The notes beneath the pieces were generated by a model. It did not search any database and was not told the DNA's origin. It saw only the letters and a list, made by a program, of their open reading frames with translations. The translations under genes and the position numbers were made by a program. Shown in pieces: positions 1 to 8,736 of a stretch of 64,000 nucleotides of DNA. The stretch lies in the NCBI GenBank assembly GCA_964554125.1, contig CAZKNG010000003.1, forward strand, positions 1 through 64,000, in the 5' to 3' direction. Each line of letters starts with the position of its first letter. Position 1 is the first letter of the stretch. The DNA is from JAGHBT01 sp035311885. Its GTDB lineage: Bacteria > Krumholzibacteriota > Krumholzibacteriia > Krumholzibacteriales > WJIX01.

Positions 1-14
1 CTTTCAATATAACA

Positions 15-69
15 GCTGACCCTTTTCTCTTTACCCTTTTTTAGATTGCACTTATTATTTGAAAACAAA
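15..69. repeat. Left copy of 55-bp direct repeat bracketing the AT-rich island
   Basis: Bases 15-69 match bases 14003-14057 in the same orientation with 5 mismatches and no gap (differences at 22, 34, 44, 54 and 65). The copy starts GCTGACC, has a pyrimidine-rich middle and ends near TTATTTGAAA. It sits just past the stop of the last gene of the glycan operon. The match is read directly from the sequence. Whether it is an attachment-like site, the end of a mobile element or a recombination tract is not shown. Confidence 0.85.
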
Positions 70-73
70 TCTC

Positions 74-1171
74 TTATAAGGATCCATTCTGTTCCTCTAA
101 TAAATTATCCATGATTCTTTTTACTCTGAATGCAGCTTTTCCGTCTTTATGAGAAAAAATATAATCCCTGTCCTTGTATATAGAATCCAATCTTTCTTTG
201 GATGGCCCGATTGCATTTTTAACAGCGGATTGAATATCATCCTCAGGTTTAATGTGAATAAATGAACCTTTTAACCATTCAGAATTTTTATTTTCCAAAA
301 GGGGCTGCCCGTCATGGTGTGTATTTTTTTCCTCAGGTAGATTTACTATTATGCCGCATCTCCCAAGAGCAAGAAATTCATTAATAACGCTTGATCCGTC
401 ACTTATCATTGTATCGGCTAAAAACATATATGGCAGTATATTACTTATTTCAGGAGAGACTAGAATTATTTTAGGGAATTTCTGGACAATTTTTTCAAAT
501 ATCTTATGCTGCGAATGAGAAGCATATTTCCCACCCCAGCTATAAGGATGTAATTTTATTATAACATTATATTTATCTGATAGTTGAGGGATTTTGGGTC
601 CTATGGAAAATATTGATGTGGGTTTGTAAGAAGGCGCATAAAGAACTGTTTTTTTATTTTCATCCAAGCGGTATTTTCTTATCAAATCTTCTTTTTTAAA
701 ATAACCGTTAAAAAATTTATCCAATTTAGGTAATCCAGTATCATAAACATTATGGATCTTATCCAGGCCATATTTTTTAAACTTTTCTATACGGTACTGT
801 CCTTCAACAAAACAATAATATTTAACTTTCTTCTGTTTTAACAGATGCCGGTACCTCAATGTTTTTATTCCCGGACCATGATCCACATTGCAAAGTTTAG
901 CATCGCCAAATTGTTCTGGATCTTTCAGTTGTGCACCCGCAAAAACAATATCAAATCCACTTTTATTATCTGTAATTTTGTAACCCTTGTCGGCAAATTT
1001 TTTTTCAATGCTCTTTTTTTGAGATCTTAGAAATATTTTAAAATATCTCTTTTGATTACTTCCAATTTTCAAATAGAGATCGTAATTTTTATCCTTTTCA
1101 TATTCTATGTATATTGGTTCGAGGCTTTCCCAGTAATATTCCTGTGCTATATAAAAAAGTACTTTTTTCAT
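74..1171 (-). CDS. CDP-glycerol glycerophosphotransferase-like protein
   Basis: This 365-residue protein resembles the catalytic part of TagB/TagF-type CDP-glycerol:polyol-phosphate glycerophosphotransferases, which move glycerol-phosphate from CDP-glycerol to a glycan acceptor on the cytoplasmic face of the membrane. Visible family marks are the VDHGPG segment near residue 97, the VLYAPSYKPT strand in the middle, the KLHPYSW segment, and the donor-site motif ISDGSSVINEFLALG near residue 257. There is no transmembrane anchor and no N-terminal extension, so it is shorter than full TagF. It is the last gene of a ten-gene minus-strand operon, 8 bases after the sulfotransferase stop, with no clear Shine-Dalgarno of its own, so translational coupling is likely. 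A second paralogue lies at 3418-4461. The true donor could be another CDP-linked alcohol. Confidence 0.8.
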   Translation of the reverse strand: MKKVLFYIAQEYYWESLEPIYIEYEKDKNYDLYLKIGSNQKRYFKIFLRSQKKSIEKKFADKGYKITDNKSGFDIVFAGAQLKDPEQFGDAKLCNVDHGPGIKTLRYRHLLKQKKVKYYCFVEGQYRIEKFKKYGLDKIHNVYDTGLPKLDKFFNGYFKKEDLIRKYRLDENKKTVLYAPSYKPTSIFSIGPKIPQLSDKYNVIIKLHPYSWGGKYASHSQHKIFEKIVQKFPKIILVSPEISNILPYMFLADTMISDGSSVINEFLALGRCGIIVNLPEEKNTHHDGQPLLENKNSEWLKGSFIHIKPEDDIQSAVKNAIGPSKERLDSIYKDRDYIFSHKDGKAAFRVKRIMDNLLEEQNGSL

Positions 1172-1179
1172 TTTATTAT

Positions 1180-1959
1180 TTAAATTTCATACCCTAATTT
1201 TTTCGATAATTTAACCGCGTCTTCATTGTTCATAAATTCTTCATATCTACATCTATGCTCCGGCTTCTTCCATTTTGCAATTGCTCCCGAATGCAACTCT
1301 TGAACAGGGTTTTTCCAGTTTTTACTTTTCTTAACAGTTGTATTTTCAAACCAATTCGCAATCTCGGGAACATACTCTTCTTCCAGAAACTGCAGCAGTT
1401 TTCTTGTCTCTGCTTCAAAATTATTAATCAGATCTTCATAATGTAAGCTGTATACATTTGGGTAGCTGTGAAATTGAAGTGCGAATTCTACATCTTTTAC
1501 CCACCTTTCAACGGAGACCCAATATTCATTTGGAGTATGTTTAGGATGTCTGGAAGTAACCACATCCCTTCCATCCCTAACCAAATGAATAATTTTAACG
1601 GTATCACTAAAATATTCAATTATTTTATCTAAAAACTGAATGTTTTTAGGAGTTTTCTCACACCATCTAACGGGATCCCCTTTAATCCGATGAAATAAAA
1701 ACTCACGGTATAAACGATCTAACCGAACCGGCAAAAATCTTCCCGGCAGGTTTTCTTTTTTCCAGCTGGTAAACGCGTAAGTTTGATTTTGAATACTGTA
1801 AATATTTGGATGCGCATCTAAAATAGACAATAGCAATGTGGTACCTGATCTTGGACATGCACCAATTATAATCGGTTTTTCTGTAAACCGTTCTGATTCT
1901 ATCTTTTTACCGAGGGTAATTATTAAAGGTTTTACTAATTTTTTTAAACTGCTATCCAT
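1180..1959 (-). CDS. PAPS-dependent sulfotransferase family protein
   Basis: The 259-residue product carries the 5'-phosphosulfate loop GACPRSGTTLL (about residues 33-43) and the 3'-phosphate site HLVRDGRDVVTSR (about 126-138) of the sulfotransferase 3 family. Such enzymes move sulfate from PAPS to a hydroxyl of a carbohydrate or other acceptor in the cytoplasm. It lies between the nucleotidyltransferase and the terminal CDP-glycerol transferase-like gene of the glycan operon, so a glycan or lipid-linked sugar is the likely acceptor; that is inference. No PAPS-making genes are in the window. The ATG start is preceded by a weak GAAAG element. Confidence 0.85.
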   Translation of the reverse strand: MDSSLKKLVKPLIITLGKKIESERFTEKPIIIGACPRSGTTLLLSILDAHPNIYSIQNQTYAFTSWKKENLPGRFLPVRLDRLYREFLFHRIKGDPVRWCEKTPKNIQFLDKIIEYFSDTVKIIHLVRDGRDVVTSRHPKHTPNEYWVSVERWVKDVEFALQFHSYPNVYSLHYEDLINNFEAETRKLLQFLEEEYVPEIANWFENTTVKKSKNWKNPVQELHSGAIAKWKKPEHRCRYEEFMNNEDAVKLSKKLGYEI

Positions 1960-1989
1960 ATATCTTTCATCAATTTTGAAATAATAAAA

Positions 1990-2733
1990 TTATTTAAATA
2001 TTCCTTCCGCTTTTCTCAGATCTAATTTGGTATCTATTTCCCACCATTTATTATTTCCAGTCTTAAGACCGAAAAATTCATATCCGTTTTCAAGACCAGA
2101 TTTAATAATAACTTCATAATAACAGGAAAGATCTTCTTTTCTTATATATTCATCAAGCTTTTGTTTAAAGAATTTCTGATAAAAATCCATACCGATTTTA
2201 TAAAAATTCACGGTTTTATATTTATTTGAATACTCAAATTCAATATGTTGATCTCTTTTTAAGTACATATTCTCAACTTTATTACCGCAATCACAATTAA
2301 CAACTGTACCATTCATATCTTTTGTGAATTTATCTATCAACATAACATTTTCGCGTTTAATTGAAACAATCTCTTTTATTATTTTTTTATCGCAAAAAAC
2401 ATCGGCTTCAAAAAGGAAAAATCCGTCTTCCATATATCTATTTGCCAGCCACAATGAATAAATATTATTAGTTGTGTTATAAACCTCATTATGGATAAAT
2501 ACTAAATTTACCCGTTTCTTAAACTCTTTAAGATGTTCTTCCAATAATTCAGCTTTATAACCCACCACAACTACAATTGTCGTAAAGGAATTCTCAATCA
2601 TCGCTTCTACAAGGTTGTTAATAATTGGTACATTATTAACTTTAACCATTGGTTTTGGTTTATTATCACTAAGCTCTTTTAATCTTTTTCCCCTTCCGGC
2701 CGCTAAAATAATGCCGATTCTTTTGTTATCCAT
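1990..2733 (-). CDS. LicC-like sugar/choline-phosphate nucleotidyltransferase
   Basis: This 247-residue NTP transferase has the nucleotide-binding start GIILAAGRGKRL (residues 7-18), a KPKPMV segment, a metal-binding FEADVF motif and the end EIDTKLDLRKAEGIF. The end closely parallels the EID...DYRK tail of LicC-type CTP:phosphocholine cytidylyltransferases. It probably makes a CDP-activated small alcohol such as choline, ethanolamine, glycerol or an aminophosphonate. The next gene downstream in the window coordinates (2798-3403) is a LicD-type phosphotransferase, the usual user of such CDP donors, which supports the choice over a sugar-1-phosphate enzyme. The ATG has an AAAGGTG ribosome-binding site. 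Substrate is not determined by sequence. Confidence 0.8.
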   Translation of the reverse strand: MDNKRIGIILAAGRGKRLKELSDNKPKPMVKVNNVPIINNLVEAMIENSFTTIVVVVGYKAELLEEHLKEFKKRVNLVFIHNEVYNTTNNIYSLWLANRYMEDGFFLFEADVFCDKKIIKEIVSIKRENVMLIDKFTKDMNGTVVNCDCGNKVENMYLKRDQHIEFEYSNKYKTVNFYKIGMDFYQKFFKQKLDEYIRKEDLSCYYEVIIKSGLENGYEFFGLKTGNNKWWEIDTKLDLRKAEGIFK

Positions 2734-2797
2734 TTATCACCTTTAAACTTAATTGAGAGTTACAATCAATAATTTTATTAAAATCAAATTCAAAAAT

Positions 2798-3403
2798 TTA
2801 TTCAAGTATCTCTTTTACACAATTATCATCCGTTCTGAAATTCCATTTTTTAATGGGAATACGCCAATCGGGCCCGTAATGATATTCCAGATATCCTTCA
2901 TATTCTTCCGGGACCGCAAATTTTTTACCTTTAAATTTTAAGTACGTCCTCTCATCATAGTATTTAACCGGTGTTGACTTCCATACGGGATTTTTAACGC
3001 CAATGGTCCAATGGTACTCACCGTCAATTAATCTCTTAACGAAAATATCCATAAGGGAGATATCTTTAAAAAACAAGTACTTTCTGGTTTGAATTCTTAT
3101 TATCCGCACCTGTCTTTTTTTGAAAGGTCCGGTGTTTTTTTTATATCTTCTTACATAAAATCTGTAACCCTTTAACCAAAATTTCCACCTGCAGAAAAGT
3201 AATTTATTTTCATCTTTTTCGGTAATGGTAATATCCAGGTCATTATCCCAGGGTAACAGTCTGTTTTCACGCACAATTCCCAAAAGTGTGCCGGCTTCGA
3301 GAACATAACTTATATTACTGCTTTCAAGTATCTCCGCAACATCCTTGAGCATTTTTATTGCTTTTTTTGCAATTACGCCTGTTAATTTTTTACTGCCGGC
3401 CAT
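2798..3403 (-). CDS. LicD family phosphotransferase
   Basis: The 201-residue protein has the LicD hallmarks AGTLLGIVR near residue 37 and PWDNDLDI near residue 51, with the aspartates that bind metal, and the closing YHYGPDW motif near residue 173. LicD enzymes place phosphocholine or a similar phospho-alcohol from a CDP donor onto cell-surface glycans. It is somewhat shorter than typical LicD proteins. It lies between the first CDP-glycerol transferase-like paralogue and the LicC-like gene, so donor synthesis and transfer are encoded side by side. The ATG is preceded by AGGGA. The acceptor is presumably the sugar chain built by this operon. Confidence 0.85.
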   Translation of the reverse strand: MAGSKKLTGVIAKKAIKMLKDVAEILESSNISYVLEAGTLLGIVRENRLLPWDNDLDITITEKDENKLLFCRWKFWLKGYRFYVRRYKKNTGPFKKRQVRIIRIQTRKYLFFKDISLMDIFVKRLIDGEYHWTIGVKNPVWKSTPVKYYDERTYLKFKGKKFAVPEEYEGYLEYHYGPDWRIPIKKWNFRTDDNCVKEILE

Positions 3404-3417
3404 TTAAAATCCCTATG

Positions 3418-4461
3418 TTATCTTAAGTAACCTTTTCTAAACCAACTATGATAAATTATCTGCATTTTTCTGAACAGATTTAATGGTTTGCTTATTCTAG
3501 GAAGAATACCTCTATTCTTATTAACTTCTTCTAAAAATTGGATTATTCTTTCACTACTTTTCCCGTCAATATAGGGATTTACATCATTTATATGTTTTTT
3601 GATTTGGTCTTCAAAGTTTTCGGAAAAAGCTCTATCCAGTGCTTTCCTCAATTTATCCGCTGAAGTTATATTTATGCCCTTATCTTCTCTACTTTTTGTC
3701 TTATAGGTTATTACGGGTTTTTGCAGTGTCAAAAATTCATAGATCACCGAGGAAGTATCTGAAATTAATACATCAGATATGTGAAGAAACGGTGTAATAT
3801 CATAAGTATCAATTAATTTAATGTTTTTATTTTCAGAACTCTTTATTTTTTCTACCAGTTCTTTATTCATTAATTCATGAAATTTTATTAATAAAAATTC
3901 GTTTTCTTTAATATAAGATCCCAAGACCGGTAAGAGTTCTGTGGCAGATTCCATTTTTATGCTGAACGTTGGAGCGTAGAGAATGATGTTTTTATCTTCC
4001 GGAAGATCGAATTTCTTTTTCAAATTTTTTTCTTTATAATTCATAATGTAATCTATTTTTGGCCAACCTGTTTCTTTAACCAGAAAATAACCATATTTCT
4101 TTTGCATCCGGTTAAACCTCTTAGTTACAAATGGTCCACATGTAAAGTAAATATCAAAAAAATGCCTGATTTTATAGTGAGATTCCTTCTCCACCCCCAA
4201 ACCATGGAACAATTGTACTTTTAATCCCGGTAAACGAAAATCCACAAAATTGCCCGGTGATAAAACAAAATCAGAATTGAATTTCTTTGCCTCTTCTAAT
4301 GAATCCAGATTCTTGTTACTATCCCATTCATCGGGAAAAGAAGATTTTACTTTTTCTGAAGTATAAAAAGCATAATCAATTGTTTTTGATTTACACACCT
4401 TAATTAGGGGATCAACTACAGGTATGGAATACAATTTTGCGATATAGAATAATATTTTCAT
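3418..4461 (-). CDS. CDP-glycerol glycerophosphotransferase-like protein
   Basis: This 347-residue protein has the same fold markers as the gene at 74-1171: a FHGLGV segment near residue 87 with the conserved histidine, a NIILYAPTFS strand near 160, a KFHELM segment and the donor motif ISDTSSVIYEFLTLQ near 233. It is predicted to transfer glycerol-phosphate or a related group. It is clearly diverged from its paralogue, so the two may add successive units or act on different acceptors. Its ATG overlaps the stop of the upstream GT9 gene by four bases (ATGA), a sign of translational coupling. No secretion signal is seen. Confidence 0.8.
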   Translation of the reverse strand: MKILFYIAKLYSIPVVDPLIKVCKSKTIDYAFYTSEKVKSSFPDEWDSNKNLDSLEEAKKFNSDFVLSPGNFVDFRLPGLKVQLFHGLGVEKESHYKIRHFFDIYFTCGPFVTKRFNRMQKKYGYFLVKETGWPKIDYIMNYKEKNLKKKFDLPEDKNIILYAPTFSIKMESATELLPVLGSYIKENEFLLIKFHELMNKELVEKIKSSENKNIKLIDTYDITPFLHISDVLISDTSSVIYEFLTLQKPVITYKTKSREDKGINITSADKLRKALDRAFSENFEDQIKKHINDVNPYIDGKSSERIIQFLEEVNKNRGILPRISKPLNLFRKMQIIYHSWFRKGYLR

Positions 4462-5504
4462 AATATATTCAATAATTCTTTAAATTTGTCAAAAACCATT
4501 TCCGGAGTAATTCTAAAGGTGTTATCTCTGTCTTTATAATATTCAGTTAGAGTAAAATCCCAATCTCTAATATATGTGTGTATTTTTTTATGCCAGGCAG
4601 TCCATTTCTTCGGATTGGTTTTCGGCCCGAATATTGTAACGGTCGGAGTTTCCATTGCTACCGCTAAGTGGTTAATACCTCCATCATTAGAAATATAAAC
4701 ATTCGTTTCTTTCAAAAGGGCACCGGCTTCATTAAAAGTTGTTGGAATTGCAATTACAGGTTTCTCTTTCATATTCTCTTTTATATACTCAACATCCTTT
4801 TTTTCTCCGGGTCCCCAAAGTAGTACAACTTTAAACTCAGTATTTTGCATGATCAAATCACCTAATTCTGCAAAATTATCTAAATCCCATTGTTTTGCCA
4901 GAACCGGGGTTCCAGGAGAAAATACAACGAATTTGTTATTCTTAAGTCCTATATCAATCAGCCAATTATTGATTTTTCTGATTGATTCATTCTTAATCTT
5001 ATAATAAGTATTATGCGGTACTTCTTCAATTCCCAAAGGTTTCAATAAATCAAATTTTGCACATGCATAATAACGAAAATTATCGCGTTTCAATTTATAA
5101 TTATACACCCAATTCCATCTTTTTTGAAACCATCCCAGTCTATATTTTGCGCCGCTATAAAGAGTTATTTGTGCTGAACCTGTTCCCCGTAATTGATCAA
5201 TCAATAAATCATACTTTCTTTTTCTTACTAATCTCATTATCCTGAATCGTTCTAAAAGGTATGAAATAGTTTTTTTCTTTTTTTTCTTCATTAAAACCAG
5301 ATTGTCTATATTTGGATTGTCTTCTAATAATGTAACATAGGGACTCTGAATTAAGTAATCTAATTGCGCGTCGGGAAATTTTTCTCTCAAAGATGGTAAA
5401 TATCCTGTATTTAATAAAATATCACCAAATGGTTTATATTGAATGATCAAGATCTTTTTTATATGTTGCAGTTCCTGCTCAGGGATTTTATATTTCGGTT
5501 TCAT
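4458..5504 (-). CDS. Glycosyltransferase family 9 (heptosyltransferase-like)
   Basis: The 348-residue protein starts with the GT9 motif KPFGDILL near residue 24 and has the ADP-heptose binding region with SNDGGINHLAVA near residue 272 and FGPKTNPKKW soon after. GT9 enzymes add heptose from ADP-heptose to lipid A-core or related glycans at the inner membrane. The genome does make ADP-heptose precursors, judging from the split hldE pair at 34412-35867. It overlaps the next gene by four bases. Which sugar it uses cannot be read from sequence. Confidence 0.85.
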   Translation of the reverse strand: MKPKYKIPEQELQHIKKILIIQYKPFGDILLNTGYLPSLREKFPDAQLDYLIQSPYVTLLEDNPNIDNLVLMKKKKKKTISYLLERFRIMRLVRKRKYDLLIDQLRGTGSAQITLYSGAKYRLGWFQKRWNWVYNYKLKRDNFRYYACAKFDLLKPLGIEEVPHNTYYKIKNESIRKINNWLIDIGLKNNKFVVFSPGTPVLAKQWDLDNFAELGDLIMQNTEFKVVLLWGPGEKKDVEYIKENMKEKPVIAIPTTFNEAGALLKETNVYISNDGGINHLAVAMETPTVTIFGPKTNPKKWTAWHKKIHTYIRDWDFTLTEYYKDRDNTFRITPEMVFDKFKELLNIL

Positions 5505-5517
5505 ATTTCTTTCTTAA

Positions 5518-5901
5518 TTATTTTTTCTTATAATCCACATATTCTTTTTCTTCAACTAGATCAGATTTAAATTTTAAATTTATTTCCTTTTTTTTTGCAG
5601 CTCTTTCATCATTCTCAATATATACACTTCTTGCTAATTTTATGAATTCTTTATCAAATTCTCTCTTAGCTTCTTTTATTCTTATATCATCTTCAATTTT
5701 CCACAATTTGAGATTAACATTTTTCAATTTTAAAAATTCTTTTGATTTTGAATTAATTCCAATTTTATTCATGTAACTATATAATTTTTTGTACTCTTTT
5801 TTAACATTTTCCAATTTATCAGGATTTTTAAATTTTTCTTTTTTTATTTCTAAAATGGTCACTTTATCAACTAATTCACCAATAGATACATCAATTTTCA
5901 T
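5518..5901 (-). CDS. DUF6165-like protein in glycan operon
   Basis: A 127-residue lysine- and glutamate-rich protein starting MKIDVSIGELVDKVTILEIK. That opening resembles the DUF6165 family, which is seen among LPS and capsule glycosyltransferases; the family assignment is from memory of that motif. It is predicted mostly helical, has no signal peptide or membrane segment and no recognisable catalytic motif. It has the strongest Shine-Dalgarno of the operon (AAGGAG, 6-7 bases before ATG) and lies between two GT9 genes. A scaffold or chain-regulating role is possible but unsupported. Confidence 0.65.
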   Translation of the reverse strand: MKIDVSIGELVDKVTILEIKKEKFKNPDKLENVKKEYKKLYSYMNKIGINSKSKEFLKLKNVNLKLWKIEDDIRIKEAKREFDKEFIKLARSVYIENDERAAKKKEINLKFKSDLVEEKEYVDYKKK

Positions 5902-5930
5902 GATTTTTCTCCTTAGAAATTGTTTTTTAT

Positions 5931-6806
5931 TTAATTCAAATATTTTTTACTTCCAATTTTCTTAAGTAAAATAGCAATATTCTCAATTACAACTTCATGA
6001 GTAATCTCTTTCATACAAGTCATATGTTCACAATCGCCTATTTTTTTATCCGAGTTATAACAAGGAGAACAATATATTTTATTTGTGATGTTAATATTTT
6101 CTTGATATCCAGTACTTTCTTCTAAGATAACGCCTCCATAAATAATCACCGCTCTCTTTCCCACTGCTTTGGCAATATGCATTAATCCCCCTTCTAAACC
6201 AAAAAAGAATAATGAATTTTTTATAATTGCACCTGGATATCTTATATTTTTGCCTCTTCGGTCAATTACATTATCTAAAAGAGTATCATTTTCTAATCCT
6301 ATTTGCACAAATTTAATTTGCGGAAATGAATTGACCACTTTTTGAAATTTATCAAAACCCCATTCCTTTCTATTGCCACAAAATCCCTGTTTTCCGGTAG
6401 GACAAACAGCTATATAATCAAAATCAAACTCTTCTCTTACAGAATTAATTTCTTTTTCTGACAAATAGATTTCAGGAGTCCCTTCAAAATTGAAACCGAA
6501 ATATTGCATCATTTGCAAATAAACAGATTCGGTTTTATCGGGCCAGATGTGATATTTGGGACGGATAAATTTCTTTGTTGTTTTAATATGTCTACTCGTC
6601 ACCCAATCAGGATATGGATTATTCAAAAAAAGTTCGGGTTTAGATGTTTTAACAATTATTTTTTTATCAGGGTATTTCTTTCGCACATGAGGCAAAACTG
6701 ATGACAGGAGTAAACTATCTCCAATTGCGCTTGAAAAACCCTTTATAAATATCGATCTGGGATGGATTAAATAATAAATCAGTTTAATGTATTCAAATAT
6801 TATCAT
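5931..6806 (-). CDS. Glycosyltransferase family 9 (heptosyltransferase-like)
   Basis: This 291-residue GT9 member has the N-terminal loop GFSSAIGDSLLLSSVLP (residues 24-40), a CPTGKQGF segment near 135 and the donor-site region GLEGGLMHIAKAVGKR near 205. A cysteine cluster (CSPC, then C and CM further on) near the C-terminus is of the kind found in a subset of GT9 proteins and could be structural or metal-binding. It is shorter than the GT9 at 4458-5504 and not closely similar to it. Its start overlaps the upstream GT4 stop by four bases (ATGA at 6803-6806). Confidence 0.8.
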   Translation of the reverse strand: MIIFEYIKLIYYLIHPRSIFIKGFSSAIGDSLLLSSVLPHVRKKYPDKKIIVKTSKPELFLNNPYPDWVTSRHIKTTKKFIRPKYHIWPDKTESVYLQMMQYFGFNFEGTPEIYLSEKEINSVREEFDFDYIAVCPTGKQGFCGNRKEWGFDKFQKVVNSFPQIKFVQIGLENDTLLDNVIDRRGKNIRYPGAIIKNSLFFFGLEGGLMHIAKAVGKRAVIIYGGVILEESTGYQENINITNKIYCSPCYNSDKKIGDCEHMTCMKEITHEVVIENIAILLKKIGSKKYLN

Positions 6807-7888
6807 TTTATTCTACTCATAAAAAATTCTTCAACATCTTCAATCATTTTAGATTCAGTAAAATTATTTTTTAACGTATTTAATGCATTCTCTTTGAATT
6901 TTAAACGTAAGTCTACACTTTCTATTAGAGTTGATATTTTATCGATAAGGGAGTTAATGTTGCCAAAAGGATATAAAAAACCATTTTCACCATCTTTAAT
7001 AATTTCTCTTACTCCTCCTACATCAGTCGCAACTACAGGATTACCAACTGCAAAATATTCAACAATTGAATTCGAAAATCCTTCTAATTTAGAAGTTAAA
7101 ATTGATATATCATGAAGCGAAGAAATTAACATGGGATTTTCTGTAAACCCGTTGAAAATTACTTTTTCTTGTAGAGAAAGATTTTCAACCATCTCTTTAA
7201 GTTTCCACTTTTCCGTTCCATCACCTGTTATTAAAAGAATCCAATTGGGATATTCTGCCGAAATAGTTTTAAAAGCTTTTATTAAGTGATTAACATATTT
7301 AATTTTATGTAATCTGGTAGTTATTCCAATAATATTTTTATCATCAGAAATATTCAGTCTATTTCTTACTTCATCCAAAGCCTTTTTTCCAGGAAGAAAA
7401 GGTTCCCTCCCATTGTAAATAGTTGTAAATTCATTTTTATTCAGCCAGATATTTCCTTCCAATATTTTATCAGAAACATAGTTACAAGGAACAATGCTAT
7501 GTGAAACCAGGTATTTGTGATTAATTTTAGTTTTAAATCTCCTAAAAAAATCATCTTCTCTGCCTATTCTTCTTATATTAGGGATTTTACAAATTTTTGC
7601 CGCAATCCCTCCGATCCCAATCTCTTTTTCGATGTTAGTAAGGATCAAGTCGATATTATTTTTTTTAACAAAATAAACTAATTTTAAAATTTTAAGTATA
7701 TTATAATCAGGACCCAGATTTTCTTTAATAATATTCACTTTATTATGAGAATTTTTGGCAAGGGCTGAATTTTTATGAGTTAATATCCAGACGTCATGCC
7801 CATTCTTTTGAAGGCCAATGGCGGTCCTCTTCATCCAGGTTACAACACCGCGCCAACTTTTTTTTGAAGAAATATAAAGTATTCTCAT
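6803..7888 (-). CDS. Glycosyltransferase family 4
   Basis: A 361-residue GT-B enzyme with a glycine-poor but recognisable N-terminal Rossmann half (SWRGVVTWMKRT near residue 11) and the C-terminal nucleotide-sugar region: ITGDGTEKWKL near 216, GFTENP near 245 and the E-x7-E motif in EGFSNSIVEYFAVGNPVVATD near 265. GT4 enzymes retain anomeric configuration and build core or O-chain sugars. It is coupled to both neighbours: its ATG shares a base with the GT2 stop, and its stop overlaps the next ATG. Donor and acceptor unknown. Confidence 0.88.
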   Translation of the reverse strand: MRILYISSKKSWRGVVTWMKRTAIGLQKNGHDVWILTHKNSALAKNSHNKVNIIKENLGPDYNILKILKLVYFVKKNNIDLILTNIEKEIGIGGIAAKICKIPNIRRIGREDDFFRRFKTKINHKYLVSHSIVPCNYVSDKILEGNIWLNKNEFTTIYNGREPFLPGKKALDEVRNRLNISDDKNIIGITTRLHKIKYVNHLIKAFKTISAEYPNWILLITGDGTEKWKLKEMVENLSLQEKVIFNGFTENPMLISSLHDISILTSKLEGFSNSIVEYFAVGNPVVATDVGGVREIIKDGENGFLYPFGNINSLIDKISTLIESVDLRLKFKENALNTLKNNFTESKMIEDVEEFFMSRIK

Positions 7889-8721
7889 TATCTTTTCATA
7901 AATTCATTTTTAGAATATTCTTTAATTATTTTATTTTCAATTTCTATATATTTGTCTTCATAATCTGCTTCCCTTGTATTTAGATATTCCCAGTATTTAA
8001 CATAAATTAAGAAATGGTAAAAACCACGCATTAAACTAATTAATAGTCCGTATATTCCGTCTTTATATCCCTTATATTTAAAATATCTTCTTCTAAATTC
8101 GTAAAACCCGCTTTTCATCATTTTAGGAATTGTGAATTTTTTATCTTTTTTAATCATTTTTTCTACTTCAAAATCAGTGTATCTATTTAACTTATCTATA
8201 AAATCTTTGCTGCCAGTATAACCAAAATGATACATTGAATTTTGCAAACCTTTTAAATAATACTTCCTGCCCTTCGTTTTAAAGTTCCCATGAACTTTAT
8301 CTGAAGGTGTAACAAATCCTTTCTTAAAAAATCTCGGATGATAATCAGGATACCAACCTGTATGTTTAATCCATTTACCAAAAATATGATTCTTATTTGG
8401 AATTTCTATAACATCATACTTATCCTCTTCTACTATTTTTCTTAGAGTGTTTGAAAGAGATAAAGGAATTCTTTCATCAGCATCCACAATAAGAATCCAT
8501 TCACCATTGCATTTTTCTATACCGTATTTTCTAGCCGGTTCAACAAATCCTACTCGATTAAAAGAATAAATATTCTCTGTATAATCTTCGCATATTTCAA
8601 CAGTTTTATCATCACTGTTCATATCAATAACCACAATTTCATCAGCCCATTTTAGAGTTTGCAGACATGCTTTAATATTTCTTTCCTCATTAAAAGTATG
8701 TACTAGAGCTGTAATATTCAT
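7888..8721 (-). CDS. Glycosyltransferase family 2 (WaaE/KdtX-like)
   Basis: The 277-residue protein has the GT-A start ITALVHTFNEERNIK, the EIVVIDMNSDDKT strand and the metal site DADERIP near residue 98, then HPRFF and a short hydrophobic segment near 230-240. This arrangement is that of WaaE/KdtX-type GT2 enzymes of the LPS core. It is the first intact gene of the glycan operon, so the operon promoter should lie upstream of 8721, in the stretch that now holds decayed genes. A short AGGA element precedes the ATG. Confidence 0.87.
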   Translation of the reverse strand: MNITALVHTFNEERNIKACLQTLKWADEIVVIDMNSDDKTVEICEDYTENIYSFNRVGFVEPARKYGIEKCNGEWILIVDADERIPLSLSNTLRKIVEEDKYDVIEIPNKNHIFGKWIKHTGWYPDYHPRFFKKGFVTPSDKVHGNFKTKGRKYYLKGLQNSMYHFGYTGSKDFIDKLNRYTDFEVEKMIKKDKKFTIPKMMKSGFYEFRRRYFKYKGYKDGIYGLLISLMRGFYHFLIYVKYWEYLNTREADYEDKYIEIENKIIKEYSKNEFMKR

Positions 8722-8736
8722 ATTAGAAATCCTATA

